NCBI RefSeq assembly: GCF_024345835.1
Contig: NZ_JAGQBW010000005.1
Location: 104,047 to 168,046 of the forward strand
Source of the DNA: Synechococcus sp. HJ21-Hayes
GTDB taxonomy: Bacteria; Cyanobacteriota; Cyanobacteriia; PCC-6307; Cyanobiaceae
Direction of reading: 5' to 3'
DNA length: 64,000 nt
Below the pieces are notes generated by a model. That model was given only the letters and a program-made list of their open reading frames with translations, was not told where the DNA came from and did no database searches. Position numbers and translations under genes: made by a program. Numbering within the stretch: the stretch's first letter is position 1; each line of letters opens with the position of its first letter. Positions 9,669 through 19,378 of this stretch are shown piece after piece.

Positions 9669-9716
9669 AGCCAGAGGTGTCTAAACGGATGTGTAGGCGA
9701 GATCGTAGGCGTGCCG

Positions 9717-10061
9717 TCAGTAGCGCGGCACGCTCGGATCGGCCTCGACACTCCAGGCATCGATGCCGCCCTGCAGGTTCCACACCCGTTCAAACCCCTG
9801 GGTTTCCATTAGCCAGGAACCGAACTGCCAGCTGCGGATGCCGGCATGGCAGAGCACCACCACATCGCGATCCCGATCCAGCAGAGCAGGTAGCTGCTCC
9901 AGCCACTGGTCCGACTGACTGAGGGGCAGGTGAATCACCGGGTGGTTCAGGGCCGCCAGCTCAAGTTCCATGGGTTCGCGGACGTCGACCAGCTGCAAGG
10001 GCTCACCGGCCTCGAGGCGGGTTTTGAGGTGGCTGGCGCGCAGGCTGATGGGGCTAGGCAT
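9717..10061 (-). CDS. Single-domain rhodanese-like sulfurtransferase
   Basis: A 114-residue single rhodanese domain. The active-site loop is CHAGIR, with the catalytic Cys in VVVLCHAGIRSW. The CH2A region ALNHPVIHLPL and the C-terminal WNLQGGIDAW are typical of GlpE/PspE-like sulfurtransferases. Such proteins carry persulfide sulfur, but the acceptor is unknown here. It lies 48 bp upstream of hrcA on the same strand, so joint transcription is possible. Confidence 0.88.
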   Translation of the reverse strand: MPSPISLRASHLKTRLEAGEPLQLVDVREPMELELAALNHPVIHLPLSQSDQWLEQLPALLDRDRDVVVLCHAGIRSWQFGSWLMETQGFERVWNLQGGIDAWSVEADPSVPRY

Positions 10062-10142
10062 GGCCGCACCCTACCCAGCGCGATGGGGGGTGCCAAACAC
10101 GGCCGCGATGCATAAAGATGAGGCCATTCCTGCGTGCGGCGC

Positions 10143-11753
10143 ATGAAAGCCCGCCCCTTTCTGGCGGCATTACTGGCGGCGGCCCTGGCGTTGCTGGCTC
10201 TTGGTGGGGTCGCCTGGTGGCTCCTGCTCCAGCGCAGTCCCCTGAGCCTGCAGCAGCAGCGGCTTGTGCTGCCTGTGGCCGCGCGCTTCGTGCCCCGCAC
10301 GGCTCCCCTGAGCCTCCACTGGTTGGTCGGGCCGGACCAGCCCGCCGCCTATGCCAGGGCCGTGGCCCCACCGCGCCAACGCCGCCAGGCTGCCGCGGCG
10401 GCCGATCGCCTGCGGGATGGGGCCTTTGCTGCTGCTGGCCTTGATTACGCCACCGAACTCGCGCCCTGGCTGGGGGGGCAGAGCAGCCTGGCCTTGCTTA
10501 CGCCCCCAGGCGAGGAGGGTGAGCCTGGCTGGGTGCTCGCCCTGCGCAGTCGCGATAACGAGGGGGCACGGCGCTTCCTGCAGCGCTTCTGGCAAACCCG
10601 CAGCCTCGCTGGTACCGATCTCCAGATCACCAGCTATCGCGGTATGGGCCTGATCAGCGGCCGCGGCGCGCTGATCGGTCAGGACCCCAGACCTCTGGCC
10701 ACGGCGCTGATCAACGACGACCTGGTGCTGATCGCCTCGGGTCGTGGAGCCCTGGAGCAGGCCCTGGACGTTTCCCAGATCGATGAGCTCAACCAGGCGG
10801 CCAGCCCCCAGCTCCAACAGGCCATTGCCCAATTGGGCAATGGCATTGCAGTCCTCACGGCCCGGCCCCAGGCCATGGAGCAGTGGCTAGGCCTGCCAGC
10901 GGGTGCCGCGAGTGCCGATTCGCCCCTCACGGAGCTTGTGGCATCGCTGCTGCCCTCCGGCCGAGGGCTGAGGCTCGAGGCCGTGCTCCAGCTCAATACC
11001 CCCTTGCCCCAGAACGCCCTCAGCGGCGGTGAGGGGCTGCTGCGCCAGCTGCATACCCCGGCCACCAGCCTGGCCCTGATCCAGAACCCCGCCCAGCTGT
11101 TGGCGCCGTCTGGGGGCAGTGCAGAGGCTCGGAACCCCTGGCAGGTCATTGCTGGCCCGCTGCTGGCCCAGGCCCTTGGCCGGGAGCAGGGGCCCTTGCC
11201 CACCCTGGTGGCGGCTGCCGATTCGGGGCCGCTGCTCTGGGCTCAGCAGCGGGAGGGTTGGTTACTGGGAACCCGCGGCGACACGCCCGATCCGCTCGAG
11301 CTCCAGGGTGCGCTGGAGTCTCAAGGGTTCTCAACCTCCCCGTTGCAGAGCAAGGGCCAGACCCTGCTCGCCTGGACCCAGTTGCAGTCGAAGCCGGTGA
11401 AGGGCAACCCCGATCAGTTGCAGGCCCGCCTGGCGGGTGCCCGGGCAGCTGATGCCGGCTTGGCCTGGTGGGGCCAGGGACTGGCCGTGCTCGACCAACA
11501 ACAGGAGGGGCGCCAGGCCCCCCAGGCCCGTCAGCGGCAGCTGGATCAGTTGGACTCGCCGAAAGCCTCGGTGCAGTGGGCGATGGACGCCGCCATGGCT
11601 CGAGGCCTGCTGGAGCATTGGCAGCCCTGGCGCCTGCTCACCACCCTCTCCGGTTCGCCGCTCAGCGCCACAGTGGAGGGAGCTGCCCTGAGCCTGCAGG
11701 CCGAGGCGGAGACCAACGCTCTGCGGCTGCGCGGCCAGCTGGACTTGGGCTGA
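10143..11753 (+). CDS. DUF3352 domain protein, membrane anchored
   Basis: A 536-residue protein starting with one hydrophobic helix (about residues 5-27), then a large domain predicted outside the cytoplasm. The layout resembles cyanobacterial DUF3352 proteins: the opening region has FVPRTAPLSLHWLVGP, followed by LAPWLGGQSSLALLTP and a long Ala/Leu/Gln-rich body. No catalytic motif is visible and the function is unknown. ATG 10143 is preferred; an in-frame GTG at 10134 would add three residues. Its stop overlaps the sixA start (TGATG), so the pair is probably an operon. Confidence 0.75.
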   Translation: MKARPFLAALLAAALALLALGGVAWWLLLQRSPLSLQQQRLVLPVAARFVPRTAPLSLHWLVGPDQPAAYARAVAPPRQRRQAAAAADRLRDGAFAAAGLDYATELAPWLGGQSSLALLTPPGEEGEPGWVLALRSRDNEGARRFLQRFWQTRSLAGTDLQITSYRGMGLISGRGALIGQDPRPLATALINDDLVLIASGRGALEQALDVSQIDELNQAASPQLQQAIAQLGNGIAVLTARPQAMEQWLGLPAGAASADSPLTELVASLLPSGRGLRLEAVLQLNTPLPQNALSGGEGLLRQLHTPATSLALIQNPAQLLAPSGGSAEARNPWQVIAGPLLAQALGREQGPLPTLVAAADSGPLLWAQQREGWLLGTRGDTPDPLELQGALESQGFSTSPLQSKGQTLLAWTQLQSKPVKGNPDQLQARLAGARAADAGLAWWGQGLAVLDQQQEGRQAPQARQRQLDQLDSPKASVQWAMDAAMARGLLEHWQPWRLLTTLSGSPLSATVEGAALSLQAEAETNALRLRGQLDLG

Positions 11754-12289
11754 TGGCAGGTCGTAAGAGGGAAGTGTTGCTGCTGCGCCACGGCATTGCC
11801 GAGGAGCGCGGTGAGGGGCTGGACGATGCCCAGCGGGCCCTGACGCCCCTGGGGCGTGAGCGCGCCGCCCGGGTGATCCAACGCCTGGTGGAGTGCGATC
11901 TGCTTTGTGATGTGGTGCTGAGCAGCCCCCTGGTGCGGGCCAGGCAGACGGCTGAGCTGGTGCGCGAGTTCGGGCTGGCCCCAGAGCTCGAGCTGGCCTC
12001 GGCCCTGGCCCCCCTGGCCGACCCCCTGCCCCTGTTGGAGCGCTGGCTCGGGCCTGTGTCCCCGCGTCCTGATTGGCAGCGCCTGGCGCTGGTGGGCCAT
12101 GAGCCCGACCTGAGCACCTTGGCGGCCCTGCTGATCGGTGTTCCCATGGCGGCAGCGCCCCATGCCCTGCGCCTCAAGAAGGCCGGAGCGGCCCTGTTGC
12201 AGTGGCCCGTCAAGCCTGACGGCTCTCTGTTCGGCACGGCGCGCCTGAGCCTGTTGCTCACCCCCAAGAGCCTGCTGGCGAGCTCCTAG
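11753..12289 (+). CDS. sixA: Phosphohistidine phosphatase SixA
   Basis: A 178-residue histidine-phosphatase-superfamily protein. The catalytic RHG motif is near the start (LLLRHGIAEERG), followed by LTPLGRERAARV, the second-Arg region LSSPLVRARQTAEL and the second His in LALVGHEPDLS. SixA removes phosphate from phosphohistidine, for example on histidine-containing phosphotransfer domains or PTS proteins. The start ATG shares one base with the DUF3352 stop. A long in-frame upstream extension is a shadow of that gene. Confidence 0.9.
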   Translation: MAGRKREVLLLRHGIAEERGEGLDDAQRALTPLGRERAARVIQRLVECDLLCDVVLSSPLVRARQTAELVREFGLAPELELASALAPLADPLPLLERWLGPVSPRPDWQRLALVGHEPDLSTLAALLIGVPMAAAPHALRLKKAGAALLQWPVKPDGSLFGTARLSLLLTPKSLLASS

Positions 12290-12373
12290 CGCCGCTACGC
12301 CCCTCTGCTGCCAGTGCTACGGAGTTGCAGCCGCGAGGGCCTTAGGTTTCGGGTAGCAGTTGTTGGGCGGGAG

Positions 12374-13543
12374 ATGGTGCTCGAGGCGGGACAGGCAACA
12401 GCCCCATTGGCCGCACCGGCGTTTCGCCCGGGCCTCGAGGGTGTGCCTGCAACCCAGTCGGCGGTGTGCGATATCGATGGCCATAACGGGCTGCTCACCT
12501 ATCGCGGCTATCGCGTGGATGAGCTGGCCGCCCAGAGCACCTTCCTGGAAACGGCTTACCTGCTGATCTGGGGCGAGTTGCCCACGGCGGATCAGCTTCA
12601 GGAGTTCGAGCACGAGGTGCAGATGCACCGGCGGGTGAGCTTCCGCATCCGCGACATGATGAAGAGCTTCCCCTCCGGGGGGCACCCGATGGATGCGCTG
12701 CAGGCCAGTGCGGCCTCCCTCGGGCTCTTCTATTCCAGGCGCGCTCTCGACAACCCGGAATACATCTATTCCGCCGTGGTGCGGCTGATTGCCAAGATCC
12801 CCACGATGGTGGCGGCCTTCCAGTTGATCCGCAAAGGCCAGGATCCGATTCAGCCCCGCGACGATCTGGCCTATGCGGCCAACTTTCTCTACATGCTCAC
12901 CGAGCGGGAGCCCGACCCGCTGGCCGCCCGCATCTTTGATGCCTGCCTGATCCTTCACGCCGAGCACAGCCTCAACGCCAGCACCTTCAGTGCCCGCGTT
13001 ACCGCCAGCACCCTCACCGATCCCTATGCGGTGGTGGCCTCGGCGGTGGGCACCCTGGCGGGCCCCCTGCACGGAGGGGCGAATGAAGATGTGCTGGCCA
13101 TGCTCGAGACCATCGGCACGGTGGATCAGGTGGAGCCCTGGATAGACCGGGCGATTGCCGAGAAGCAGAAGATCATGGGCTTCGGCCACCGCGAATACAA
13201 GGTGAAGGATCCCCGAGCGGTGATCCTGCAGAAGCTGGCTGAAGAGTTGTTTGATCAGTTCGGCCACGATCCCCTCTACGACCTAGCCCGCAAGCTCGAA
13301 GAAGCGGCCGCTGAGCGGCTCGGCCCCAAGGGCATCTACCCCAACGTGGATTTCTATTCCGGCCTGGTGTACCGCAAGCTCGGCATCTCGGAAGATCTGT
13401 TCACGCCGATCTTCGCCATTGCCCGTACCACGGGCTGGCTCGCCCACTGGAAGGAGCAGCTCGGGGCGAACCGCATCTATCGCCCCACGCAGATCTACAC
13501 CGGCAGTGCAGGGCGCCAGTGGCAGCCCCTCGAGGCCCGCTGA
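12374..13543 (+). CDS. gltA: Citrate synthase
   Basis: A 389-residue type II-like citrate synthase condensing acetyl-CoA and oxaloacetate. The catalytic His residues are visible in LHAEHSLNASTF and GFGHREYKVKDPRA, and the catalytic Asp in NVDFYSG. GPLHGGANE is also present. ATG 12374 matches the family start. The open frame extends 20 residues further upstream without support. It is followed after 62 bp by ndhA-I-G-E on the same strand, an order typical of picocyanobacteria. Confidence 0.95.
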   Translation: MVLEAGQATAPLAAPAFRPGLEGVPATQSAVCDIDGHNGLLTYRGYRVDELAAQSTFLETAYLLIWGELPTADQLQEFEHEVQMHRRVSFRIRDMMKSFPSGGHPMDALQASAASLGLFYSRRALDNPEYIYSAVVRLIAKIPTMVAAFQLIRKGQDPIQPRDDLAYAANFLYMLTEREPDPLAARIFDACLILHAEHSLNASTFSARVTASTLTDPYAVVASAVGTLAGPLHGGANEDVLAMLETIGTVDQVEPWIDRAIAEKQKIMGFGHREYKVKDPRAVILQKLAEELFDQFGHDPLYDLARKLEEAAAERLGPKGIYPNVDFYSGLVYRKLGISEDLFTPIFAIARTTGWLAHWKEQLGANRIYRPTQIYTGSAGRQWQPLEAR

Positions 13544-13605
13544 TCCGCCACCACAACCCGACTCTGGCTGCGGCCGCCTAAGTTGCCCCCATCAAGCCCT
13601 GAAGC

Positions 13606-14796
13606 ATGGTGACCGTCACCGCCGGACTCCAAGCCAGCCTTCTGGCCACCACAACGGCCGCCACCACGGCGGGCGTTGTGGCCCCGGGCCTCGACCTCGA
13701 GGCCAGCTTCACCGATCTGCTCCAGGGTCTGGGGCTCAGCCCCGGGGCCGCCCATCTGCTTTGGCTGCCCTTGCCGATGCTGCTGGTGCTGGTGGCGGCC
13801 GTGGTGGGCGTGCTGGTGAACGTGTGGCTCGAGCGCAAGATCTCCGCCGCCGTGCAGCAGCGCATCGGCCCCGAATACGCCGGAGCCCTGGGCATCCTCC
13901 AGCCCATGGCCGATGGCCTCAAGCTCCTCTGGAAGGAGGACGTGATCCCCGCCCGGGCCGATGGCCTCCTGTTCACCCTCGGCCCCGTTCTGGTGCTGGT
14001 GCCGGTGATCCTCAGCTGGCTGGTGGTGCCCTTCGGCCAGCACCTGCTGATCAGCAACGTCGGTGTGGGGATCTTCCTGTGGATTTCCCTGAGCAGCATT
14101 CAGCCAATTGGCTTGCTGATGGCGGGCTATGCCTCCAACAACAAGTACTCCCTGCTGGGTGGGCTGCGGGCGGCGGCCCAGTCGATCAGCTACGAGATCC
14201 CCCTGGCCTTGGCGGTGCTGGCCGTGGTGATGATGAGCAACTCGCTCAGCACCGTTGACATCGTCAACCAGCAGACCGGGGCGGGGATTCTGAGCTGGAA
14301 CATCTGGCGTCAGCCAGTGGGCTTCGTGATCTTCTGGATCTGCGCCCTAGCCGAATGTGAGCGCCTCCCCTTCGACCTCCCCGAGGCCGAAGAGGAACTG
14401 GTGGCCGGCTACCAGACCGAGTACTCGGGCATGAAGTTCGCCCTCTTCTACTTGGGCAGCTACATCAACCTGGTGCTCTCCGCCCTGCTGGTGGCGGTGC
14501 TCTATCTCGGCGGCTGGGGTTTCCCCCTGCCGGTTGAATGGATCGTGGGTCTCACTGGCCAGCCGATCGATGCTCCGCTGGTGCAGGTGATCACCGCCAC
14601 CACGGGCATCGTGATGACGGTGCTCAAGGCCTACCTCCTGGTGTTCTTCGCGATCCTGCTGCGCTGGACCGTGCCCCGGGTGCGGATCGACCAGTTGCTC
14701 GATCTGGGCTGGAAATTCCTGCTCCCCATCGCGTTGGTGAACCTGCTGGTCACGGCAGGTCTAAAGCTCGCCTTCCCCGCCTTTTTCGGCGGCTGA
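13606..14796 (+). CDS. ndhA: NAD(P)H-quinone oxidoreductase subunit 1
   Basis: A 396-residue membrane-arm subunit of the cyanobacterial NDH-1 complex, which takes electrons from ferredoxin to plastoquinone in thylakoids. About eight hydrophobic helices are present. Conserved NdhA/Nuo H blocks include [32 protein letters not shown], the quinone-site segment [20 protein letters not shown] and the C-terminal [18 protein letters not shown]. It is the first gene of the ndhA-I-G-E run, with ndhI 63 bp downstream. Confidence 0.96.
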   Translation: MVTVTAGLQASLLATTTAATTAGVVAPGLDLEASFTDLLQGLGLSPGAAHLLWLPLPMLLVLVAAVVGVLVNVWLERKISAAVQQRIGPEYAGALGILQPMADGLKLLWKEDVIPARADGLLFTLGPVLVLVPVILSWLVVPFGQHLLISNVGVGIFLWISLSSIQPIGLLMAGYASNNKYSLLGGLRAAAQSISYEIPLALAVLAVVMMSNSLSTVDIVNQQTGAGILSWNIWRQPVGFVIFWICALAECERLPFDLPEAEEELVAGYQTEYSGMKFALFYLGSYINLVLSALLVAVLYLGGWGFPLPVEWIVGLTGQPIDAPLVQVITATTGIVMTVLKAYLLVFFAILLRWTVPRVRIDQLLDLGWKFLLPIALVNLLVTAGLKLAFPAFFGG

Positions 14797-14859
14797 TCCC
14801 TCAATTGCCAAGTCGTCGGGCCATCATGGTGCCGGCGATCCAGCCCCTCGATCCCCTCC

Positions 14860-15486
14860 ATGTTCGGGTTCCTCAAGAAAGTCGGTGACTACACCCGCGA
14901 TGCGGTGGGTGCGGCCAATTACCTGACCCAGGGCCTGTCGGTGACGTTCGATCACCTGCGCCGCAGACCGGTCACCGTTCAGTACCCCTACGAGAAGCTG
15001 ATCCCCTCTGAGCGCTATCGGGGTCGGATCCACTACGAGTTCGACAAGTGCATCGCCTGCGAGGTGTGCGTCCGTGTCTGCCCCATCAACCTGCCGGTGG
15101 TGGATTGGGTGATGAACAAGGCCACCAAGAAGAAGGAGCTGCGCAACTACTCGATTGATTTCGGGGTGTGCATCTTCTGTGGCAACTGCGTGGAGTACTG
15201 CCCCACCAACTGCCTCTCCATGACCGAGGAATATGAGCTGGCGGCCTTTGATCGCCACAGCCTGAACTACGACAACATCGCCCTCGGGCGCCTGCCCACC
15301 AGTGTCACCACGGATCCAGCCGTGGTGGCGCTCAAGGAGCTGGCCTATCTGCCCAAGGGTGTGATGGACCCCCATGGTGTGGACCCCAGCCGCCCCCGGG
15401 CAGGCAAACTGCCCGAGCAGGCACTGGAAAGCCTGCCCAAGCCCGCTGCTGTAACGGCTGCCGCTCCCAGCGAGGAGACCCCCTGA
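14860..15486 (+). CDS. ndhI: NAD(P)H-quinone oxidoreductase subunit I (2x[4Fe-4S])
   Basis: A 208-residue peripheral subunit of NDH-1 that carries two [4Fe-4S] clusters on the electron path to plastoquinone. Two Cys-rich motifs are seen, [12 protein letters not shown] and [12 protein letters not shown]. The N-terminal amphipathic region [19 protein letters not shown] is typical. The C-terminal 40 residues are rich in Pro and Ala and less conserved. The stop overlaps the ndhG start by one base (TGATG). Confidence 0.96.
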   Translation: MFGFLKKVGDYTRDAVGAANYLTQGLSVTFDHLRRRPVTVQYPYEKLIPSERYRGRIHYEFDKCIACEVCVRVCPINLPVVDWVMNKATKKKELRNYSIDFGVCIFCGNCVEYCPTNCLSMTEEYELAAFDRHSLNYDNIALGRLPTSVTTDPAVVALKELAYLPKGVMDPHGVDPSRPRAGKLPEQALESLPKPAAVTAAAPSEETP

Positions 15487-16130
15487 TGACGATCGCCTCC
15501 TCCACCCAATTCATCTGTTTCATCGCCCTGTCGGCGGCTGTAGCCATCGGCGCCCTGGGCGTGGTGCTCCTCCCGAACATCGTCTACTCCGCCTTCCTGT
15601 TGGGCGGGGTGTTTCTTTCGGTGGCCGGTCTCTACCTGTTGCTGAACGCCAGTTTTGTGGCCGCCGCCCAAGTGCTCGTGTACGTGGGTGCGGTGAACGT
15701 GCTCATTCTGTTCGCGATCATGCTCGTGAACAAGAAGGAAAACCTGGCGGCGATTCCGGGTCTGGCCCTGCGCCGGGTCCTGTCTGGCGCGGTCTGTGCT
15801 GGCCTGTTTGCCCTGCTGTTGCGGGTGGCCTTCTCCACCCCCTGGGCTACTCCAGGTCCGGAGCCCCTAGGCGATGAAGCCACCATCCGCATTGGTGAGC
15901 ACCTGTTCAGCGACTATTTGCTGCCCTTTGAGCTGGCCTCGGTGTTGCTGCTGATGGCCATGATCGGTGCCATCGTGCTGGCCCGCCGCGATGTGTTCAC
16001 CACAGACATCGCCACCGGTGAGCCTGCCGATCAGGGCCTGATCGAAAAGAGTCGAACTCCCTTGCTGCTTGAAAACAGCGGCCCGGCGAATGCCGGCCTT
16101 GAGGCGCCCCTACTGGAAACCAACCCATGA
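15486..16130 (+). CDS. ndhG: NAD(P)H-quinone oxidoreductase subunit 6
   Basis: A 214-residue membrane subunit of NDH-1 with five hydrophobic helices. The NuoJ/NdhG block [20 protein letters not shown] is clear, and the last helix is [24 protein letters not shown]. The C-terminal tail of about 45 residues is hydrophilic. Translation is probably coupled on both sides: its ATG overlaps the ndhI stop and its own stop overlaps the ndhE start by 4 bp. Confidence 0.95.
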   Translation: MTIASSTQFICFIALSAAVAIGALGVVLLPNIVYSAFLLGGVFLSVAGLYLLLNASFVAAAQVLVYVGAVNVLILFAIMLVNKKENLAAIPGLALRRVLSGAVCAGLFALLLRVAFSTPWATPGPEPLGDEATIRIGEHLFSDYLLPFELASVLLLMAMIGAIVLARRDVFTTDIATGEPADQGLIEKSRTPLLLENSGPANAGLEAPLLETNP

Positions 16131-16453
16131 CCCTCGACCTCACCACTGTTCCGCTGCAGGGCTACTTGGCTCTGGCCGCTGTTCTGTTTTGCACAGGCGT
16201 CTGGGGCCTGATCAATAGCCGCAATGCCGTGCGGGTGCTGATGAGCATTGAGCTGATGCTCAATGCCGTGAACATCAACCTGATGGCTTTCTCCAGCTAC
16301 CTGGATGGTCAGCTGATCCGGGGCCAGGTTTTTGCCATCTTCGTGATCACCGTGGCTGCCGCCGAGGCCGCTGTGGGCCTGGCGATCTTGCTGTCTCTGT
16401 ATCGGAACCGTGAAACGGTGGATATGGAGCGTTTCAATCTGCTCCGCTGGTAG
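16127..16453 (+). CDS. ndhE: NAD(P)H-quinone oxidoreductase subunit 4L
   Basis: A 108-residue membrane subunit of NDH-1 with three helices, the NuoK homologue. Characteristic segments are [24 protein letters not shown], with the membrane Glu used for proton transfer, and [18 protein letters not shown] with a second Glu. The ATG overlaps the ndhG stop (ATGA). It closes the ndhA-I-G-E run; nadK follows after 12 bp and may be in the same transcript. Confidence 0.95.
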   Translation: MTLDLTTVPLQGYLALAAVLFCTGVWGLINSRNAVRVLMSIELMLNAVNINLMAFSSYLDGQLIRGQVFAIFVITVAAAEAAVGLAILLSLYRNRETVDMERFNLLRW

Positions 16454-16465
16454 GCAGGCTGGGGC

Positions 16466-17377
16466 ATGCGCCTCAATACCGTCTGGCTGATTCACCGCGC
16501 CGAAAGCCAGGCGGCCCTGCGCCAGGCCCGGCGTTCCGCCGATGACCTGCGCGCTCAGGGCGTCCAGGTGGCTGTGGCGATGAGCGGTCAGCACGCCAAC
16601 CCCTTCCCCGGCCTGCTGGCCGATGAGGGCGGGCCTCCGGATCTGGCGGTGGTTCTCGGGGGGGATGGCACGGTTTTGGGGGCCGCCCGCCATCTCGCAC
16701 CCCTGGGGGTGCCGATCCTCTGTTTCAACGTGGGAGGCCATTTCGGCTTCCTCACCCATGAGCGCAAGTTGCTCAATCAGGGCCATGGCGCCGATGCTGA
16801 GCCCAACCTCTGGCAGCGCCTGCGGGACGATCGCTTTGCTCTAGAGCGGCGCATGATGCTGGAGGCCCGCACCGATCGCGATGACACGGTGCACACGGCC
16901 CTCAACGACTTTTATTTCCGACCTGGCCTGGATGAGGTTTCGCCCACCTGTGTGCTTGAGCTGGAAATCGATGGGGAGGTGGTGGATCAATACCGCGGCG
17001 ACGGCTTGATCATCTCCACGCCAACGGGCTCCACCGGTTACTCCATGGCAGCTGGGGGGCCGATCCTGCATCCGGGCATTGAGGCGATCGTGGTGAACCC
17101 CATCTGCCCGATGAGCCTCTCCAGTCGGCCGGTGGTGGTGCCGCCCCGCTCCCAGCTCGCGGTGTGGCCCCTAGGGGAAGTGAGCCGCCGGGTGAGGCTC
17201 TGGAAGGATGGCGCCCACGCCACGGTGCTGGAGCCTGGCGACCGCTGCTCCGTGCAGCGCTCTCCCCACCAGGCCCTGATGGTGCTGCTGGCCCAGAGCC
17301 CCTCCTACTACCGCACCCTCAGCCGCAAACTGCACTGGGCCGGCAGCCTCACCGCTGCTGAGCCCTCGCCCAATTGA
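16466..17377 (+). CDS. nadK: NAD kinase
   Basis: A 303-residue ATP-NAD kinase making NADP. The signature [14 protein letters not shown] sits near residue 65, followed by [12 protein letters not shown], the ERRMMLEA block, [21 protein letters not shown] and [14 protein letters not shown]. Length fits the cyanobacterial family. It starts 12 bp after ndhE, so NADP supply and NDH-1 may be co-expressed. Position suggests this but it is not shown. The CYTH gene follows 15 bp downstream. Confidence 0.95.
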   Translation: MRLNTVWLIHRAESQAALRQARRSADDLRAQGVQVAVAMSGQHANPFPGLLADEGGPPDLAVVLGGDGTVLGAARHLAPLGVPILCFNVGGHFGFLTHERKLLNQGHGADAEPNLWQRLRDDRFALERRMMLEARTDRDDTVHTALNDFYFRPGLDEVSPTCVLELEIDGEVVDQYRGDGLIISTPTGSTGYSMAAGGPILHPGIEAIVVNPICPMSLSSRPVVVPPRSQLAVWPLGEVSRRVRLWKDGAHATVLEPGDRCSVQRSPHQALMVLLAQSPSYYRTLSRKLHWAGSLTAAEPSPN

Positions 17378-17392
17378 GTTGGTTTCGCCGCC

Positions 17393-17911
17393 ATGGCCCT
17401 GGAGATTGAACGCCGCTTTCTCGTGGCCGGCGACGGCTGGCGGCCCCATGTGCGCTGGAGTCAGCACCTGTGTCAGGGCTATCTGGCGGCTTCAGCGGAG
17501 GCCCTCACCCTGCGCGTGCGCACCGCTGGTACCGAGCAGGCCTGGCTCACCTTGAAACTCCCGGCTGGGGGCATCGCCCGCCATGAGTTCGAGTATGCGA
17601 TTCCGCTGGCCGATGCGCAGGCGCTGCTGCAGCACAGCGGAGAGCAGTTGGCCAAGCAGCGCCATGGCCTGGATCTCCCCGGCGGCGATTGGGTGCTGGA
17701 CGTGTTTGTAGGGGCCAATGCCCCGCTGGTGATCGCTGAGGTGGAGCTGGCCACGGCGGATCAGTCCGTGGCCGTGCCGTCCTGGTGCGTGCAGGAACTC
17801 ACGGGGCTGGGGGGCTTCAGCAACGCGGCCCTGGCTCGCAGCCCCTTCGCCAGCTGGCCGCCGCAGGAGCGTGAGCCTTGGTTGCAGCATCTCTGCTGCG
17901 TATCGGATTAG
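17393..17911 (+). CDS. CYTH domain / triphosphate tunnel metalloenzyme-like protein
   Basis: A 172-residue CYTH-fold protein. The N-terminal signature is EIERRFLV, a variant of the ExExK motif with Arg in the Lys position. Later strands carry LTLRVRTAG, AWLTLKLPA, RHEFEYAIP and VIAEVELATAD, the alternating acidic and basic residues lining the tunnel. Small bacterial CYTH proteins are typically tripolyphosphatases or related triphosphate hydrolases; the substrate here is not known. It is 15 bp downstream of nadK. Confidence 0.85.
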   Translation: MALEIERRFLVAGDGWRPHVRWSQHLCQGYLAASAEALTLRVRTAGTEQAWLTLKLPAGGIARHEFEYAIPLADAQALLQHSGEQLAKQRHGLDLPGGDWVLDVFVGANAPLVIAEVELATADQSVAVPSWCVQELTGLGGFSNAALARSPFASWPPQEREPWLQHLCCVSD

Positions 17912-17932
17912 GATTGGCTTCAGACCTTCCGA

Positions 17933-18112
17933 TTGGCTTTCGATTCGGTGATCGGCCTCTACGACCAGCAAGGAATGCTTCGCTTCGCTGGCCTTGACCG
18001 GGCCGAGTGCCTGGCGTACGCCGAGTTGTTTGCCCTGGATGAAGGCAGCTTCAGCCTGGAATCCCTTTTTGGTTCGGAGCCAGAGACCTGCCGTGCGCTG
18101 TCGCCGGTTTAG
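17933..18112 (+). CDS. Possible small conserved protein (59 residues)
   Basis: A short open frame between the CYTH gene and pedR, in the same frame as the CYTH gene but after its stop. It could start at TTG 17933, GTG 17948 or ATG 17975, and ends at TAG 18110-18112. The peptide contains VIGLYDQQGMLRFAGLDRAE and CLAYAELFALDEGSFSLE, which has the look of real coding sequence (acidic, balanced composition, charged helix). I know no function. It has no clear ribosome-binding site, and it could be a decayed C-terminal fragment. Confidence 0.4.
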   Translation: MAFDSVIGLYDQQGMLRFAGLDRAECLAYAELFALDEGSFSLESLFGSEPETCRALSPV

Positions 18113-18126
18113 GTAGGCGCGCTGAT

Positions 18127-18402
18127 CTAGCTCTGGTGCCCATCCTGGGGCAGGTTGCAGCAGTTGAAGCCGTCGCGGCAGATCTTGCCGTTGTCCATCG
18201 CCCAATTGAGCAGGGCCACTCGGTTTTTGGCGCCGGTTTTGGTGAATACGTTGCTCACGTGGTTGTCCACCGTGCGCTTGCTGATCATTAGCGTCTCACC
18301 GATCTCCTGGTTGGTGAGCCCCTGGGCCACCAGCGCAATGATTTCCAGTTCGCGCTCCGAGAGCTCAGAGCGCTGATGACTGAGATCGCTCAGCTCTGTC
18401 AT
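18127..18402 (-). CDS. pedR: Small LuxR-type transcription regulator PedR
   Basis: A 91-residue protein that is essentially one LuxR/GerE helix-turn-helix, with no receiver domain. Motifs are LSERELEIIALVAQGLTNQEI, then MISKRTVDNHVSNVFTKTGAKNR. The C-terminal tail has Cys residues in KICRDGFNCCNLP. Size, HTH and the Cys-bearing tail match PedR, a cyanobacterial regulator whose activity responds to photosynthetic electron transport through thioredoxin (family knowledge). Longer upstream frames to 18804 are shadows of metF. It is divergent from metF with 64 bp between starts. Confidence 0.85.
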   Translation of the reverse strand: MTELSDLSHQRSELSERELEIIALVAQGLTNQEIGETLMISKRTVDNHVSNVFTKTGAKNRVALLNWAMDNGKICRDGFNCCNLPQDGHQS

Positions 18403-18466
18403 CGAAGTTCCCTGGTCGTGGCCGCACTGTAGGCAGCTCGCCGCCCGCTGGAAAACCCTGTGGCCG

Positions 18467-19378
18467 ATGATGGGCCCAATTGGTACGGGCGTTTTGCGGC
18501 TGCAGCAGGCACTGGAGATCGGGTCCTTCGCGATCACAGCCGAGGTGATGCCACCCCGTGGTGGCGATTGCAGCTGCACCCTCAACCACGCCCGCCAACT
18601 GGCGGGGTTGGTGCATGCTGTGAATGTCACCGATGGCAGCCGGGCCGTGATGCGGATGAGCAGCCTGGCGGTGTGCCGTCTGTTGTTGGAGGCGGGCATT
18701 GAACCGGTGCTGCAGTTGGCCTGCCGGGATCGCAACCGCATCGGCCTGCAGGCCGATCTGCTCGGGGCCCATGCCCTCGGTATTCCCAACCTGCTGTGCC
18801 TCACGGGCGATCCTGTGCGGGCGGGCGATCAGCCCGCGGCGCGGCCGGTGAATGAGCTGGAATCGGTGCGGCTGTTGCAGCAGGTGCAGGCCTTCAACCA
18901 GGGCATCGATCCGGTGGAGGGGCTCTTACCGGATGGGCCAACCGCCCTGTTTGCCGGGGCTGCCGCCGATCCCCAGTGCCCCAGCTGGAGCGGCTTGCAG
19001 TCGCGGATTCGTCGCAAGCAGGCCGCTGGTGCCCGCTTCTTGCAGACGCAGATGGTGATGGATTCCGAGCGACTCAAGCGGTTCGTGGGCGAGCTCGCGG
19101 GCCCTCTGGGACTGCCGGTGCTGGCGGGGGTGTTCCTCCTCAAGTCCGCCAGGAACGCGATGTTCATCAACCGGGTGGTACCCGGTGCCTGCATTCCCCA
19201 GGCGATCATCGATCGGCTGGCCGCCTCCTCGGATCCTGCCGACGAGGGCATCAGTATCGCTGCTGAGCAGGTGGCCGCCTATGCCGGCATCGCTCAGGGG
19301 GTGCACCTGATGGCGGTGAAGGCCGAGGAACGCATTCCTCTCATCCTGGAGCGGGCGGGGATCAGCTCGCGGTGCTGA
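18467..19378 (+). CDS. metF: Methylenetetrahydrofolate reductase
   Basis: A 303-residue flavoenzyme of the MetF family that reduces 5,10-methylene-THF to 5-methyl-THF for methionine synthesis. Seen are FAITAEVMPPRG with the catalytic Glu region, AVNVTDGSRA, VLQLACRDRNRIGLQADL, NLLCLTGDPV, AGARFLQTQMVMD, and the C-terminal AAEQVAAYAGIAQGVHLMAV. Two adjacent in-frame ATGs (18467 and 18470) are possible starts. The 3' end overlaps the convergent pyrophosphorylase gene by 17 bp. Confidence 0.93.
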   Translation: MMGPIGTGVLRLQQALEIGSFAITAEVMPPRGGDCSCTLNHARQLAGLVHAVNVTDGSRAVMRMSSLAVCRLLLEAGIEPVLQLACRDRNRIGLQADLLGAHALGIPNLLCLTGDPVRAGDQPAARPVNELESVRLLQQVQAFNQGIDPVEGLLPDGPTALFAGAAADPQCPSWSGLQSRIRRKQAAGARFLQTQMVMDSERLKRFVGELAGPLGLPVLAGVFLLKSARNAMFINRVVPGACIPQAIIDRLAASSDPADEGISIAAEQVAAYAGIAQGVHLMAVKAEERIPLILERAGISSRC

